Source: a bacterium A37T11
GTDB lineage: Bacteria > Bacteroidota > Bacteroidia > Sphingobacteriales > Sphingobacteriaceae
Reading direction: 5' to 3'
NCBI GenBank assembly: GCA_900109895.1
Contig: FOBR01000004.1
Location: 1 to 64,000 of the forward strand
Length of the DNA: 64,000 nt
Below, one piece after another: positions 15,369 to 24,283 of this stretch. Position numbers and translations under genes: made by a program. The first letter of the stretch is position 1; every line of letters begins with the position of its first letter. The notes under the pieces were generated by a model. The model saw only the letters and a program-made list of their open reading frames with translations, searched no databases and had not been told where the DNA came from.

Positions 15369-17828
15369 ATGATAAGAAGAATTATACCTATTATTTTCGT
15401 GTCAATCATCTATTTAGCAGACACGCAGTATGCAATGGCTCAAAATCAACAATTGGCTGGCAAAGTCGTTTCATCGGCTGACCACAATCCGCTGGCAGGT
15501 GTTACGGTACGGCTGGAAGCCTTGCTCATAAAGCAGATCACGCATGCAAATGGTGGTTTCAAATTCGAAAACCTGGTTTCCGGAACCTATGTGATCCAGT
15601 TTTCATGTTTGGGTTTCGAATCTTCCAAAATTGAAGTGACGGTTCCATTAGAAAAAAACCAGTTGTTGTCGATCGAACTTAAACCGGCGGAAAACGTGTT
15701 GCAAACTGTTGAGGTCCTCGGAAGAAAGGAACAATCGTATAAAAATTCCTCGTCGTTTTCCGGAACGAAAGTTGAAACACCCATTAAATATGATCCGCAG
15801 GCCATCAGCTACGTGACCAAAGAAGTCATTGATGATCAGCAAGCCTTTAAGCCAGGTGATATATTAAAAAACATCAGCGGGGTCAATGCTTACTCCTATT
15901 ATAATAATGATATTTCAATCAGAGGTTTCAGGGCAGGGGGCGCACTGGTTAACGGCCTTCGCAGCCCCACAAACAGTTGGTCGCAGACCTTATTGGCCAA
16001 TGTAGAGCGCGTAGAAGTTGTAAAAGGGCCTGCCTCCATTTTTTACGGTGATAGTGATCCGGGTGGCACTGTTAATACAGTAACAAAAAAGCCTTTAGCA
16101 GATGACCGGAAATCGATTGACTTTTCTACGGGAAGTTTCAATACACTTAGGCTGAAAAGTGATTTTACAGGCCCCATGAATGATCAAAAATCACTGCTGT
16201 ACCGCTTAAATTTAGCCTATCAGAATGCTGGTTCGTTCAGAGTATTACAAGGTGGGGAAGACATGATGATAGCCCCATCCATTTCATTTCTGCCTACTGA
16301 CCGTACCCGTGTAAACTTTGATTTTGTGTACTCAAAGACTAATTCACGGCTGGACCGCGGCCAACCCATTTTCGGGGCTTCTGCCGGTACTAATCTCAAT
16401 TCAACCCCTATCTCTTTTGCCATTGGGAAGGCAAATGATTTTGAGAATGAATTAAACCTGAACGCAACCTTGTCATTGCAACATAAGTTTTCAGAACATA
16501 CCTCTTTCAATGCCTCCTATATGAAAGTAATGTATGACGAAAATATGCTGGAGCACCGCACCTCCAACCGGTATGCTGTAAACGAGGCAGGTGAGCAGAT
16601 ACCTACTTTGATGGAGATGCAAACTACGCGGCGCATACGGAAAAGTTATAATGATCACCTTTCCCTGTACCTGGTTCAAAATTTCCAGACCGGATCATTT
16701 ACGCACCGGATATTGGTAGGGTATGATTATATACAGAATCTTTCGCCTTTAGGAAACTCAACGTATAACGCACAGGGCTATCGGAATGCCGATAATACGG
16801 ATTTTATCAATCGTTACAACGCAAAGAAGCCTGGGGATTATTTAATTGTTGATGGCATGCCGGTACCAAACGTGCCGCATTTTGACCTCACTAACCCTGA
16901 TTATTCCATATCTGAACTATCTGGTTACATTAATGAATCAAATCCACAATCGCCGGCAAAAACCACCCAGCATGGATTTTTTGCTCAGGAACAGCTAACC
17001 TGGGGGCCCCTGAGAGCTGTCATTGCACTGCGTAAGGGTTTCTATACAAATTATCGGAATTACAAGGAATCTGATGAGAATTTGGTAAAGCAACAGAAAT
17101 TTATTCCACGGTTCGGTCTTATCTATACTCCGATAGAGCCTGTCAGCATTTATATGAACTATACACAAGGTTATCAGCCGCAAAGTGCCAGTATCATTGC
17201 CGACCCGGAACGCTATGGGGGGCCCTTTGAACCGATGGTCAGCAGGTCTTTTGAGAGCGGCGTTAAAACTGAGTTTTTCAAAAAACAACTGGCTATAAAC
17301 GTGGCGGTATATACCATTGAAAAAAATAATATTCTGATCGATGCCAATGACGAGGGCAACCCTGACCTATTACGTCAAATAGGTCAACAGCGCTCACGGG
17401 GCATTGAACTGGATGTTTACGGACAGGTACTGCCTAACCTTAGCCTCACGGCAAATGTAGCCATCAATGAGGCTAAGATTACCCAGAGTGATGACGAAAA
17501 AGAGATTAACAGAATTATGCCCAATTCGCCCAAAAATAAAGGAGGTATCTGGGCCAAATACACCTTTTTACTTCCAGCATTACGAGGTATAGGCATCGGA
17601 GCAGGAGTTAACTACATCAGCAAACGGAATACACAAAGTGATATCCTCACGCTTCCTTCGTATGTGGTTGCCGATGCGGCGCTTTATTACGCTTTTGATA
17701 AATTCAAGATCACGGCCAACTTAAATAATGTATTCAACAAAACCTATTGGGTGGGCGGTTACGAGTATTTTCGTTTATTTCCCGGTGCTCCGCGCAATTT
17801 CCTGGTTGGAGTTGGTTACACCTTCTAA
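15369..17828 (+). CDS. TonB-dependent siderophore receptor
   Basis: 819-residue outer-membrane receptor. A signal peptide (about 1-25, ending AMAQ) is followed by a carboxypeptidase-D-like domain (LAGKVVSSADHNPLAGVTVR), a plug (ISIRGFRAGGALVNGLRSPT; VERVEVVKGPASIFYGDSDP, GGTVNTVTKKP) and a beta-barrel ending in the typical aromatic strand FLVGVGYTF. The PGGxVN-type motif and the plug sequence match ferric-siderophore receptors (FoxA/FhuE group) rather than SusC. It heads an operon with a PepSY membrane protein 10 bp downstream, which supports ferric-siderophore uptake. Iron regulation is expected but no Fur box was recognised. Confidence 0.9.
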   Translation: MIRRIIPIIFVSIIYLADTQYAMAQNQQLAGKVVSSADHNPLAGVTVRLEALLIKQITHANGGFKFENLVSGTYVIQFSCLGFESSKIEVTVPLEKNQLLSIELKPAENVLQTVEVLGRKEQSYKNSSSFSGTKVETPIKYDPQAISYVTKEVIDDQQAFKPGDILKNISGVNAYSYYNNDISIRGFRAGGALVNGLRSPTNSWSQTLLANVERVEVVKGPASIFYGDSDPGGTVNTVTKKPLADDRKSIDFSTGSFNTLRLKSDFTGPMNDQKSLLYRLNLAYQNAGSFRVLQGGEDMMIAPSISFLPTDRTRVNFDFVYSKTNSRLDRGQPIFGASAGTNLNSTPISFAIGKANDFENELNLNATLSLQHKFSEHTSFNASYMKVMYDENMLEHRTSNRYAVNEAGEQIPTLMEMQTTRRIRKSYNDHLSLYLVQNFQTGSFTHRILVGYDYIQNLSPLGNSTYNAQGYRNADNTDFINRYNAKKPGDYLIVDGMPVPNVPHFDLTNPDYSISELSGYINESNPQSPAKTTQHGFFAQEQLTWGPLRAVIALRKGFYTNYRNYKESDENLVKQQKFIPRFGLIYTPIEPVSIYMNYTQGYQPQSASIIADPERYGGPFEPMVSRSFESGVKTEFFKKQLAINVAVYTIEKNNILIDANDEGNPDLLRQIGQQRSRGIELDVYGQVLPNLSLTANVAINEAKITQSDDEKEINRIMPNSPKNKGGIWAKYTFLLPALRGIGIGAGVNYISKRNTQSDILTLPSYVVADAALYYAFDKFKITANLNNVFNKTYWVGGYEYFRLFPGAPRNFLVGVGYTF

Positions 17829-17838
17829 TTGCTAAGAC

Positions 17839-19182
17839 ATGAGCCTACAGCCGACTGTTTCTGGAAAAAATAACAAAAAGCAATTCTATTGGCAACTCCA
17901 CCATTGGGTGGGGCTGTATACCGGTATCCTGATCGGGTTGCTAAGCCTTACCGGTGCCATGGCTGTGTTCATCCCGGAGATCGATGCTTTGGTCCAACGA
18001 CATCACTATAAAGCATCATCCACCCTTTTACCAGGAGAGCTTCCACGTATAAATAGAGCTGTTAACTCGTTACTAGTGAAATATCCAAAGCAGCGCGGGC
18101 TATCCATTATATTACCTGATAACCCGGAGAATGCTGTGATCATTGAGCTCAATACACCTCAAAATAAAGGAAAAACACAACGATATGAATTTTTCGTGGA
18201 TGCGGGTAGTGACCGGGTAGTTGCACATCGCCCGTGGCAAAGTTCTTTTGTAAATTACTTGCGGCAAATGCATGTAAGACTATTCGAAGGCAAGTGGGGT
18301 AGACAACTGGTAGGTTTTGGCGGGGTTGGCCTTACGCTGGTAAGCATTACCGGTTTGATCATCTACGGCAATTTTATGAAAAAACAACGCTGGCCCAACA
18401 TCCGGAAAGCGACAGACATCCGTATCAAAATGGCTGATTGGCATAAAATCTTTGGTATCGGCGCGCTTGGGTTTAATCTGGTCATTGCGCTCACCGGGGC
18501 ATGGCTCGGACTGCAACCATGGTTACAAAAGTGGTTAGATATTTATGCTCCCGGGAAAAACAAAACTCACATTATTATGGCACCAAAAAAAGACCGTGCC
18601 ATCAATATTGATTGGACTTCCGCTTTGCAGGCTGCCCGAAAAGCATTTCCTGAACTCAAGCCTCGTCACTTAATCCCGTCATCAAACGGGGCAGGAACTA
18701 TTACTTTTCGCGGCAACTTACCTGGAGTCATCTATGAACGCGATATCAACATGCTTGTATTATCAAAACTTGATTATAAGCCATTATATAAATATGATAT
18801 ACGTGAGCAACCCACAGCCGATAAATTCTATTATATTCAAGAAGCGCTGCATTTTGGGGACTATGGTGGTTTAATGGTAAAGGTGTTATATACAATACTG
18901 GGATTAACAAGTGCTTTTCTGTCCATCAGCGGTTTCGTGATTTTCCTTTTCCGCCGCAAAAAAAAGCAACGCTTGGTGGGAAATCCTTGGAAGGCCATAG
19001 TCTTTTATACCTTTTTATCTCTTCTTTTTTTGGTGACTATCGCCATAATAAGCATGAACACAAGTTATTCCTTAGCTTCAAAAATTTCCGGTGTCGTAAT
19101 TAATGGGGTACTTATTGGAGTGGGCTGCTACCTTTTAATTATGACTTTAAAAAAAGTAAGGGAAAAACGTAAACTTATTTAG
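17839..19182 (+). CDS. PepSY-associated transmembrane protein (iron-uptake reductase-like)
   Basis: 447 residues. Four main membrane helices: near 22-45 (GLYTGILIGLLSLTGAMAVF), near 155-178 (LVGFGGVGLTLVSITGLII), near 205-230 (IGALGFNLVIALTGAW) and near 350-375, plus two C-terminal ones. The HHWVGLYTG start and DWHKIFG repeats are typical of PepSY_TM proteins, whose paired histidines are thought to bind haem. Genes of this family sit beside siderophore receptors and are proposed to reduce ferric siderophores in the periplasm. Encoded 10 bp after the receptor. Confidence 0.85.
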   Translation: MSLQPTVSGKNNKKQFYWQLHHWVGLYTGILIGLLSLTGAMAVFIPEIDALVQRHHYKASSTLLPGELPRINRAVNSLLVKYPKQRGLSIILPDNPENAVIIELNTPQNKGKTQRYEFFVDAGSDRVVAHRPWQSSFVNYLRQMHVRLFEGKWGRQLVGFGGVGLTLVSITGLIIYGNFMKKQRWPNIRKATDIRIKMADWHKIFGIGALGFNLVIALTGAWLGLQPWLQKWLDIYAPGKNKTHIIMAPKKDRAINIDWTSALQAARKAFPELKPRHLIPSSNGAGTITFRGNLPGVIYERDINMLVLSKLDYKPLYKYDIREQPTADKFYYIQEALHFGDYGGLMVKVLYTILGLTSAFLSISGFVIFLFRRKKKQRLVGNPWKAIVFYTFLSLLFLVTIAIISMNTSYSLASKISGVVINGVLIGVGCYLLIMTLKKVREKRKLI

Positions 19183-19186
19183 CCAA

Positions 19187-19435
19187 ATGAAACTTGTTCA
19201 TAAAAAATTTGACAAAGTTACTGAACATTACCTGGTTCCTATTGCACTCCTCATCCTGAATGTTAGCATAGTACACACTATCTTCTTCGCTGCTTTTTAT
19301 GACAAAGCGACTGGTTTTTTCATGTTGATACTTACGGCGCCAATATTTGTAGCCATTGCTCTTATCCTTAAATATCGTATCACGTTATTGCTGGCCATTG
19401 CATACTACCTTGTCTTATTTTTATTGGCATTTTAA
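19187..19435 (+). CDS. Small integral membrane protein of the iron operon
   Basis: 82 residues, about three hydrophobic segments (IALLILNVSIVHTIFFAAFY; LILTAPIFVAIALIL; LLAIAYYLVLFLLAF). It starts 4 bp after the PepSY gene, so it is co-transcribed. No family recognised; the position suggests an accessory part of the siderophore-iron reduction step. Confidence 0.65.
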   Translation: MKLVHKKFDKVTEHYLVPIALLILNVSIVHTIFFAAFYDKATGFFMLILTAPIFVAIALILKYRITLLLAIAYYLVLFLLAF

Positions 19436-19703
19436 GTTTCCGTACATAAAGGTCCGGAAATGGTGCCTGGAAATAACCTTTTGCCATTCTTATACATGTT
19501 TAGGGTGTAATTTGCTTGGACAACATCAATAGTATGTTGATTAAATTGTAAATTAAGTTAAAGTTTTGTCATGTATTTGTAATAAATAGGCTGCTTAACG
19601 GAAATTATACTGCTAAGCCTTCATTTACACCAACATTACTTGATCAAATACAGTTTGATTTTCCGATATTTGAACTAACAAAACAAACACAATCCCTACA
19701 ACC
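19436..19703. other. Intergenic, no gene seen
   Basis: AT-rich stretch between the iron operon and the zinc ribbon gene. It must hold the terminator of the former and promoter of the latter, but no strong hairpin or consensus promoter with the right spacing was found. Confidence 0.4.
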
Positions 19704-19892
19704 ATGAAACAAGATGTTTACTATACCGCTGTATGCAAACGCTGTAAAAAAGTGACCGACTATCGGGTGAAACGCGGGCCATTGGCCAAAGCCATTTCGC
19801 TTTTCGCCCCAGTCAAAAAATTTTGGTGCCCTAACTGTCACCGACATTTCCTCGCTGTGGGAACGTCTGCCCAGGGGCATTACCATATGTAG
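19704..19892 (+). CDS. Small zinc-ribbon protein
   Basis: 62 residues with two CxxC knuckles: CKRC at about 11-14 and CPNC at about 42-45, the layout of a zinc ribbon. Basic residues between them (YRVKRGPLAK) could contact nucleic acid. No signal peptide or membrane segment. Function unknown. It converges with the S51 peptidase gene, stops 6 bp apart. Confidence 0.65.
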   Translation: MKQDVYYTAVCKRCKKVTDYRVKRGPLAKAISLFAPVKKFWCPNCHRHFLAVGTSAQGHYHM

Positions 19893-19898
19893 TAAAAG

Positions 19899-20753
19899 CT
19901 AATGTTGATTATACGTTATCTCATCTCCGTCGGCAAAGAGGCTTATTTTTAGACCTCTAAATGTGATAAGTTCGCCACGTATTTTCAATTCTTTTGGTTG
20001 TGAGATTACCAACACTTGGCTTTTGCCGCTTACGGTCAGTTTATGCGGCTCTACGATGAGCGCTGTTCCTTCATCAATGCCAATACAAGTATAGGTAGGA
20101 TAGGCTGCGAGTGCTGAGATAAGGCGATTATATCGGCTTCTTTTTATAAAATGTTGATCGATGATGATGTGTTTAAGCAAGCCTAAACCTTTTTTGAACT
20201 GGATATTAGCATTCCATATCTTTTCAAATGTTTCCCGATAGCTGGTATCACCTTTAAGTTGTTTGCCAGTAATCATTTGCTCACTCATCACCGCCGCACC
20301 GGCACTGGTGCCCGCAATGGTGGAGCCACTGCTATAAGCAGTATGTATAGCTTTATAGATAGGTCCGGAGCCAACGATCTCCATAAAGCGGTTTTGGTCT
20401 CCGCCTGAAATGTAAATGAGTCCGGCATGTCGCAGAGAATCAATTTTTTGTAAGTTTGCAGTATCCTGCTTTAAAAAATTGAGCAAATATATGGGGTTTT
20501 TACAAATCTGCCTTAACTCACGTTGAATGTAATAGAAGGCACTGTCGGGCTCGGAACTGGCCATTGGTAGAACCACGATATAGCTGTCTTCGGCCAGTTT
20601 GGCCGTGCGCATCAATTGATGCATAAGTGCTGGTGGCCGTTCACCACCTCCAATGATAAAGAGATTTCCTTTTGGCGCGGGTTGCTGTGCGGCCAGACAA
20701 TTACAAAAAAATAGGTACAACAAGGTGCAGCCCCAGGTTGAAAAATTATTCAT
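19899..20753 (-). CDS. Cyanophycinase-family serine peptidase (S51), exported
   Basis: 284 residues. An N-terminal signal sequence ends near CLAAQQ. Then come peptidase S51 features: GNLFIIGGGERP, the ISGGDQNRF segment, the nucleophile elbow GTSAGAAVM (Ser150), IIIDQHFIKRSRYNRL and GIDEGTALIV. Cyanophycinases cleave multi-L-arginyl-poly-L-aspartate to beta-Asp-Arg dipeptides; other S51 members are dipeptidase E. Last gene of the locus, 6 bp after the isoaspartyl peptidase. No lipobox is evident, so it is probably periplasmic or secreted. Confidence 0.82.
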   Translation of the reverse strand: MNNFSTWGCTLLYLFFCNCLAAQQPAPKGNLFIIGGGERPPALMHQLMRTAKLAEDSYIVVLPMASSEPDSAFYYIQRELRQICKNPIYLLNFLKQDTANLQKIDSLRHAGLIYISGGDQNRFMEIVGSGPIYKAIHTAYSSGSTIAGTSAGAAVMSEQMITGKQLKGDTSYRETFEKIWNANIQFKKGLGLLKHIIIDQHFIKRSRYNRLISALAAYPTYTCIGIDEGTALIVEPHKLTVSGKSQVLVISQPKELKIRGELITFRGLKISLFADGDEITYNQH

Positions 20754-20759
20754 TTGATG

Positions 20760-21791
20760 TTATTTATAAATGTCTACTTGAATTTTTCCATCGGATGTCA
20801 CAGAACCTCGGTACATACCTTCGGTGTTGAAAGGCATGGCGATATCACCATCTTTATCAAGGGCAATAAGCCCTCCATCCCCTCCTGATTTGCCTACTTT
20901 ATCAAGGACTTCACGGGTAGCGTGGGTAATATCGAGCCTCTTATATTCAATCAGGGCGGCCACATCATGTGCCACAACGTGTCTGATAAAAAACTCTCCC
21001 CATCCGGTACAGGATATTCCCACCTGCCGATCGGCAAAGGTGCCTGCACCAATAATGGGTGAATCACCGACCCGGCCAAATCGTTTATCAGTCATGCCGC
21101 CGGTGGAAGTACCAGCAGCCAGATGCCCCTGCTTGTCAAGCGCCACGCATCCAACCGTTCCGAACTTGTTATCATGGAACTTAAAGGTTATAGCAGTAGT
21201 TTTTTGATCCTGTCCTTTTAAGAGCGCAAGAGAATCTTCTTTTAAGGCCTCTTGCAACGCGTCCCAACGCTCTTTTGTGTAGAAATAAGAAGGGTCAACC
21301 ATCTCCAAGCCTTTTGCTTTAGCAAATTTTTCTGCTCCGGTTCCGGTAAGCATAACATGGACTGATTTTTCCATCACTGCGCGGGCAGCAGTTATGGGGT
21401 TTTTGATAGTCGTAACTCCGGCTACGGCTCCGGCGGTACCATGATAACCATCCATAATGGACGCGTCGAGTTCGTTTTTACCTTCATGTGTAAAAACTGC
21501 ACCTTTCCCGGCGTTGAACAAAGGTGAGTTTTCAAGGACATGTATGGCTGCTTCTACAGCATTCAAACTACTTTCACCTTTCTGAATTACCTTGTAACCT
21601 GCATCGAGTGCCTCACTTAACGCAGCGCGATAGGCCACTTCTTTTTCAGGGGTCATATTGCCTTTGACAATGGTTCCCGCCCCTCCATGAATAACCAGTA
21701 CATATTTTTCTTTTTTGACCACCGGGCTGCAGGCTGCCATGAGCATTAACAAAAGCCATAGGGTGTAACAGAAATTGTTTTTAAACAGCAT
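20760..21791 (-). CDS. Isoaspartyl peptidase / plant-type L-asparaginase (Ntn hydrolase), lipoprotein
   Basis: 343 residues. A lipoprotein signal peptide ends at LMAAC (Cys21). The body closely follows E. coli IaaA: IHGGAGT, PLFNAGKGAVF, ELDASIMDG, autocleavage site KFGTVGCVALD with nucleophile Thr212, then STGGMT, GRVGDSPIIGAG and PFNTEGMYRGS. The enzyme self-cleaves into two subunits and hydrolyses beta-aspartyl dipeptides, also asparagine. Lying between two cyanophycinase-family genes it would finish the breakdown of beta-Asp-Arg to aspartate and arginine. Located in the envelope rather than the cytoplasm, unlike IaaA. Confidence 0.9.
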   Translation of the reverse strand: MLFKNNFCYTLWLLLMLMAACSPVVKKEKYVLVIHGGAGTIVKGNMTPEKEVAYRAALSEALDAGYKVIQKGESSLNAVEAAIHVLENSPLFNAGKGAVFTHEGKNELDASIMDGYHGTAGAVAGVTTIKNPITAARAVMEKSVHVMLTGTGAEKFAKAKGLEMVDPSYFYTKERWDALQEALKEDSLALLKGQDQKTTAITFKFHDNKFGTVGCVALDKQGHLAAGTSTGGMTDKRFGRVGDSPIIGAGTFADRQVGISCTGWGEFFIRHVVAHDVAALIEYKRLDITHATREVLDKVGKSGGDGGLIALDKDGDIAMPFNTEGMYRGSVTSDGKIQVDIYK

Positions 21792-21804
21792 GATGTTCGT
21801 TATC

Positions 21805-22866
21805 TTATTTAAGTATTTGTTTTAACTCTCCGTTTTTTACCCACCACCAGTACCAGCGTCCTCCCTTCTGTGCAGGATCCATATAGTCGGTCACCTGGAA
21901 ATGCCCTGCGCCGGTAGGACTCCCGTTTATCTCATAAACAGCCACGGCATGATTGTTTTGGTTCCATTCCAACTTTTCGCCGGCTTTTCTTATTTCCGGT
22001 TTTTTGTCAATGCTGCTTTGCAGAAAATACGCCTTGCTTTCACCGAAGACCATGGCAACCCCCTGCTCGTCAATACAAACAGCGGTTCGCTCGTCTGATG
22101 CTATGCCCCGGGCATCTTGCTGTAGGTCTGTTAATACTTTGCTTATAAATACTACGTGTCTGCCCTGTCGGTTCCGCGTGAGGTAATGCTGGTCTGTAAT
22201 AACATGGTTTAAGAATGGGGCTTTCAGGAAATCATCGTGGTCGATGTCAATCAGGGAGCTTGTTGGGTCGTTCAAGGCCTCTTCAGAGGTTACACTGCCT
22301 CTTGCCCCGGTGAAATAGCTGCTTCCAAGAATGGCACAACCCGCACTGGTACCTCCAACAGGAACTTTCTTATCTTTTAGTAGATAATTAATGGCATCTG
22401 CTGTTTTGGTACCCTTCCAATAGTTAACATAGTCTGATTGGTCGCCTCCGGCAATAAAAAGAAGTTCGGCATGGCGGATAATGGTAGCGACCTCCTCGTT
22501 ATTTGCAAGGCTTCGTGAGTCTATTTTAAGGGTTTCAACTGAATTAAGGCTGCCTAGTTTTTTTACATAAGGGTTGTAGGCATCGGTTCCTGAAACACGG
22601 ATAATGACGGCGTCACCACCTCCAGCTCGTTCGATCATCCACTGAAAGGCCTCGTCGACATCAGTACCGCCGCCCATAAGCACCAGGCCGCTTTTGGTGG
22701 ACGACTTGACGTCGGCGGTATCACCCACTACGCCAATGGAACCTGTCCTTGGCTTCGAACCTCCTTTTTCAGGCTCCGGACCGCTGGATACAGGCCCACC
22801 TGAACTTTTGCAACTACTGGTCAATAGGGCCAGCAACACTAAGCAATTCAAATAACCTGTATGCAT
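21805..22866 (-). CDS. Cyanophycinase-family serine peptidase (S51), lipoprotein
   Basis: 353 residues. The lipobox LLTSSC puts lipidated Cys at 19, followed by a Gly/Ser/Pro/Glu-rich linker (to about 57). S51 core: LVLMGGGTDV, DAVIIRVSG, LLFIAGGDQSDY, nucleophile elbow GGTSAGCAIL (Ser174), HVITDQHYLTRNRQGR and AVCIDEQGVAMVFG. It is larger than and divergent from the S51 enzyme at 19899. It starts 6 bp after susD, so it is expressed with susCD. As an outer-membrane lipoprotein it is the best candidate for the surface enzyme that first attacks the polymer. Confidence 0.85.
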   Translation of the reverse strand: MHTGYLNCLVLLALLTSSCKSSGGPVSSGPEPEKGGSKPRTGSIGVVGDTADVKSSTKSGLVLMGGGTDVDEAFQWMIERAGGGDAVIIRVSGTDAYNPYVKKLGSLNSVETLKIDSRSLANNEEVATIIRHAELLFIAGGDQSDYVNYWKGTKTADAINYLLKDKKVPVGGTSAGCAILGSSYFTGARGSVTSEEALNDPTSSLIDIDHDDFLKAPFLNHVITDQHYLTRNRQGRHVVFISKVLTDLQQDARGIASDERTAVCIDEQGVAMVFGESKAYFLQSSIDKKPEIRKAGEKLEWNQNNHAVAVYEINGSPTGAGHFQVTDYMDPAQKGGRWYWWWVKNGELKQILK

Positions 22867-22872
22867 GACTTA

Positions 22873-24273
22873 TTAATAATTGGGGTTTTGTTTCATATTG
22901 TGATTAACAGAGATCTCCTGGGCCGGAATGGGCAGAGCATATTGAGCATCTGCAGGCGTGAGCGTGAGCGCACCTGAAGTATTGGATGCATCTGCCTCAG
23001 AACGCTTCACTGGAAGATTTCTTCTTCTTAGGTCGAAAAACCGTTGTCCCTCAAAGGCAAGTTCTTTGTAACGTTCTGTATAGATTGCCTGTATTAGCGC
23101 GTCCTTGCTGCTGATCGTTTCGTCGGTATATCCATCAATCCGGGCATGTCTTAGCGTATTTAGATCATCCACAGACTGTACTATTGCGGCACTGCTTTCT
23201 GCCAGTGCCTCTGCCCGGATCAAAAACATTTCGCCGGTGCGGAATAGCTTAATATCAGTAAGACCAGGCGCGGATAGATCTCCTCCCCGGTATTTTTTCA
23301 CCAGATATGGCGCTTTTCCATTTCCTCGATCCGTTTCGTGGGAAATATAAGAGGTATAGCGAATATCATGTACAACATCAAAGGTATTGATTAGTTTATA
23401 GGAAGGTGCGTAAAGAACAATACCTCCGGCTTCCCTGAAATAAAAGCCTCCGATTCGCGTGTCACCCGATACGCGCTTTAGCTTCCAGACCACCTCAGAA
23501 TCGGATTCGTCTGTCCAGATATCCTGAAATTCGTCGGCTGAGGCCAATGGTACTGCTTCGATCACTTCCGTGGAATAGTTGATGGCGTCTGCCCAATTCT
23601 TTTCATAAAGTGCCAGCCGGGCTTGTATGGCACTGATCCCATTTTTTGTGATCCGGCTGTTGTCATTAAAGCTGGTAGGAACCAGGTTTTTCGCTTCTGA
23701 CAGGTCTGCTTTGATGTTAGTAATGACCTCTTCAAAGGGCTCGCGGGCAGGATTACTGATAACCGATTCTTTCATATAAGGTATGCCCATCGCTCCATTT
23801 TCATAAGCCGATGCATACGCCCTTAATATTTCAAAATGCGAATAAGCCCGTAAGGCCAGCAGCTCTCCTTTATATTGATTTTTGATTGCTGCGTCGTTGT
23901 CATTAGGCGCCGGCACACCGTCAAGGGCACCTAATACACGGTTGGCCCTGTCTATCGCACTATAGTATTCATCAAAGGCACTGGTTACTGAACCGCTGCT
24001 GGCGGTATATAACCATCGGTAAGCATCTGAGTTGCTTACCGAGTTTTCTTCGGGCATATTTGCCTCATCGGATACAATGCTGTTTACACCAATAAGCGTA
24101 TAGTCAAGTACTGCATAAGCGCCCAGAAGCCCCATATTCAAATCTTTGACATTCCGAAATGCTTTACTGGGATCGATACTGTCACTAGGAGCTATGTCCA
24201 ATGCGTTGCAGGAGAACATAAAGGCAATAAAAACTGCCATTAAAATGCGGGTTATAGTGCGATGGATAGTCAT
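22873..24273 (-). CDS. SusD/RagB-family outer-membrane lipoprotein
   Basis: 466 residues from the ATG at 24273, chosen because it gives a clean lipoprotein signal ending FMFSC; an upstream ATG at 24297 overlaps susC. SusD features: ALDIAPSDS at the N-terminus, a helix-rich TPR-like body (LALRAYSHFEILRAYA), ERYKELAFEGQRFFDLRRRN and the ending ALPIPAQEISVN. It would bind the oligomer at the surface over the SusC channel. Two S51 peptidases and an isoaspartyl peptidase downstream suggest a peptide-like ligand, not a glycan. Confidence 0.9.
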   Translation of the reverse strand: MTIHRTITRILMAVFIAFMFSCNALDIAPSDSIDPSKAFRNVKDLNMGLLGAYAVLDYTLIGVNSIVSDEANMPEENSVSNSDAYRWLYTASSGSVTSAFDEYYSAIDRANRVLGALDGVPAPNDNDAAIKNQYKGELLALRAYSHFEILRAYASAYENGAMGIPYMKESVISNPAREPFEEVITNIKADLSEAKNLVPTSFNDNSRITKNGISAIQARLALYEKNWADAINYSTEVIEAVPLASADEFQDIWTDESDSEVVWKLKRVSGDTRIGGFYFREAGGIVLYAPSYKLINTFDVVHDIRYTSYISHETDRGNGKAPYLVKKYRGGDLSAPGLTDIKLFRTGEMFLIRAEALAESSAAIVQSVDDLNTLRHARIDGYTDETISSKDALIQAIYTERYKELAFEGQRFFDLRRRNLPVKRSEADASNTSGALTLTPADAQYALPIPAQEISVNHNMKQNPNY

Positions 24274-24283
24274 GATCGTAAAT

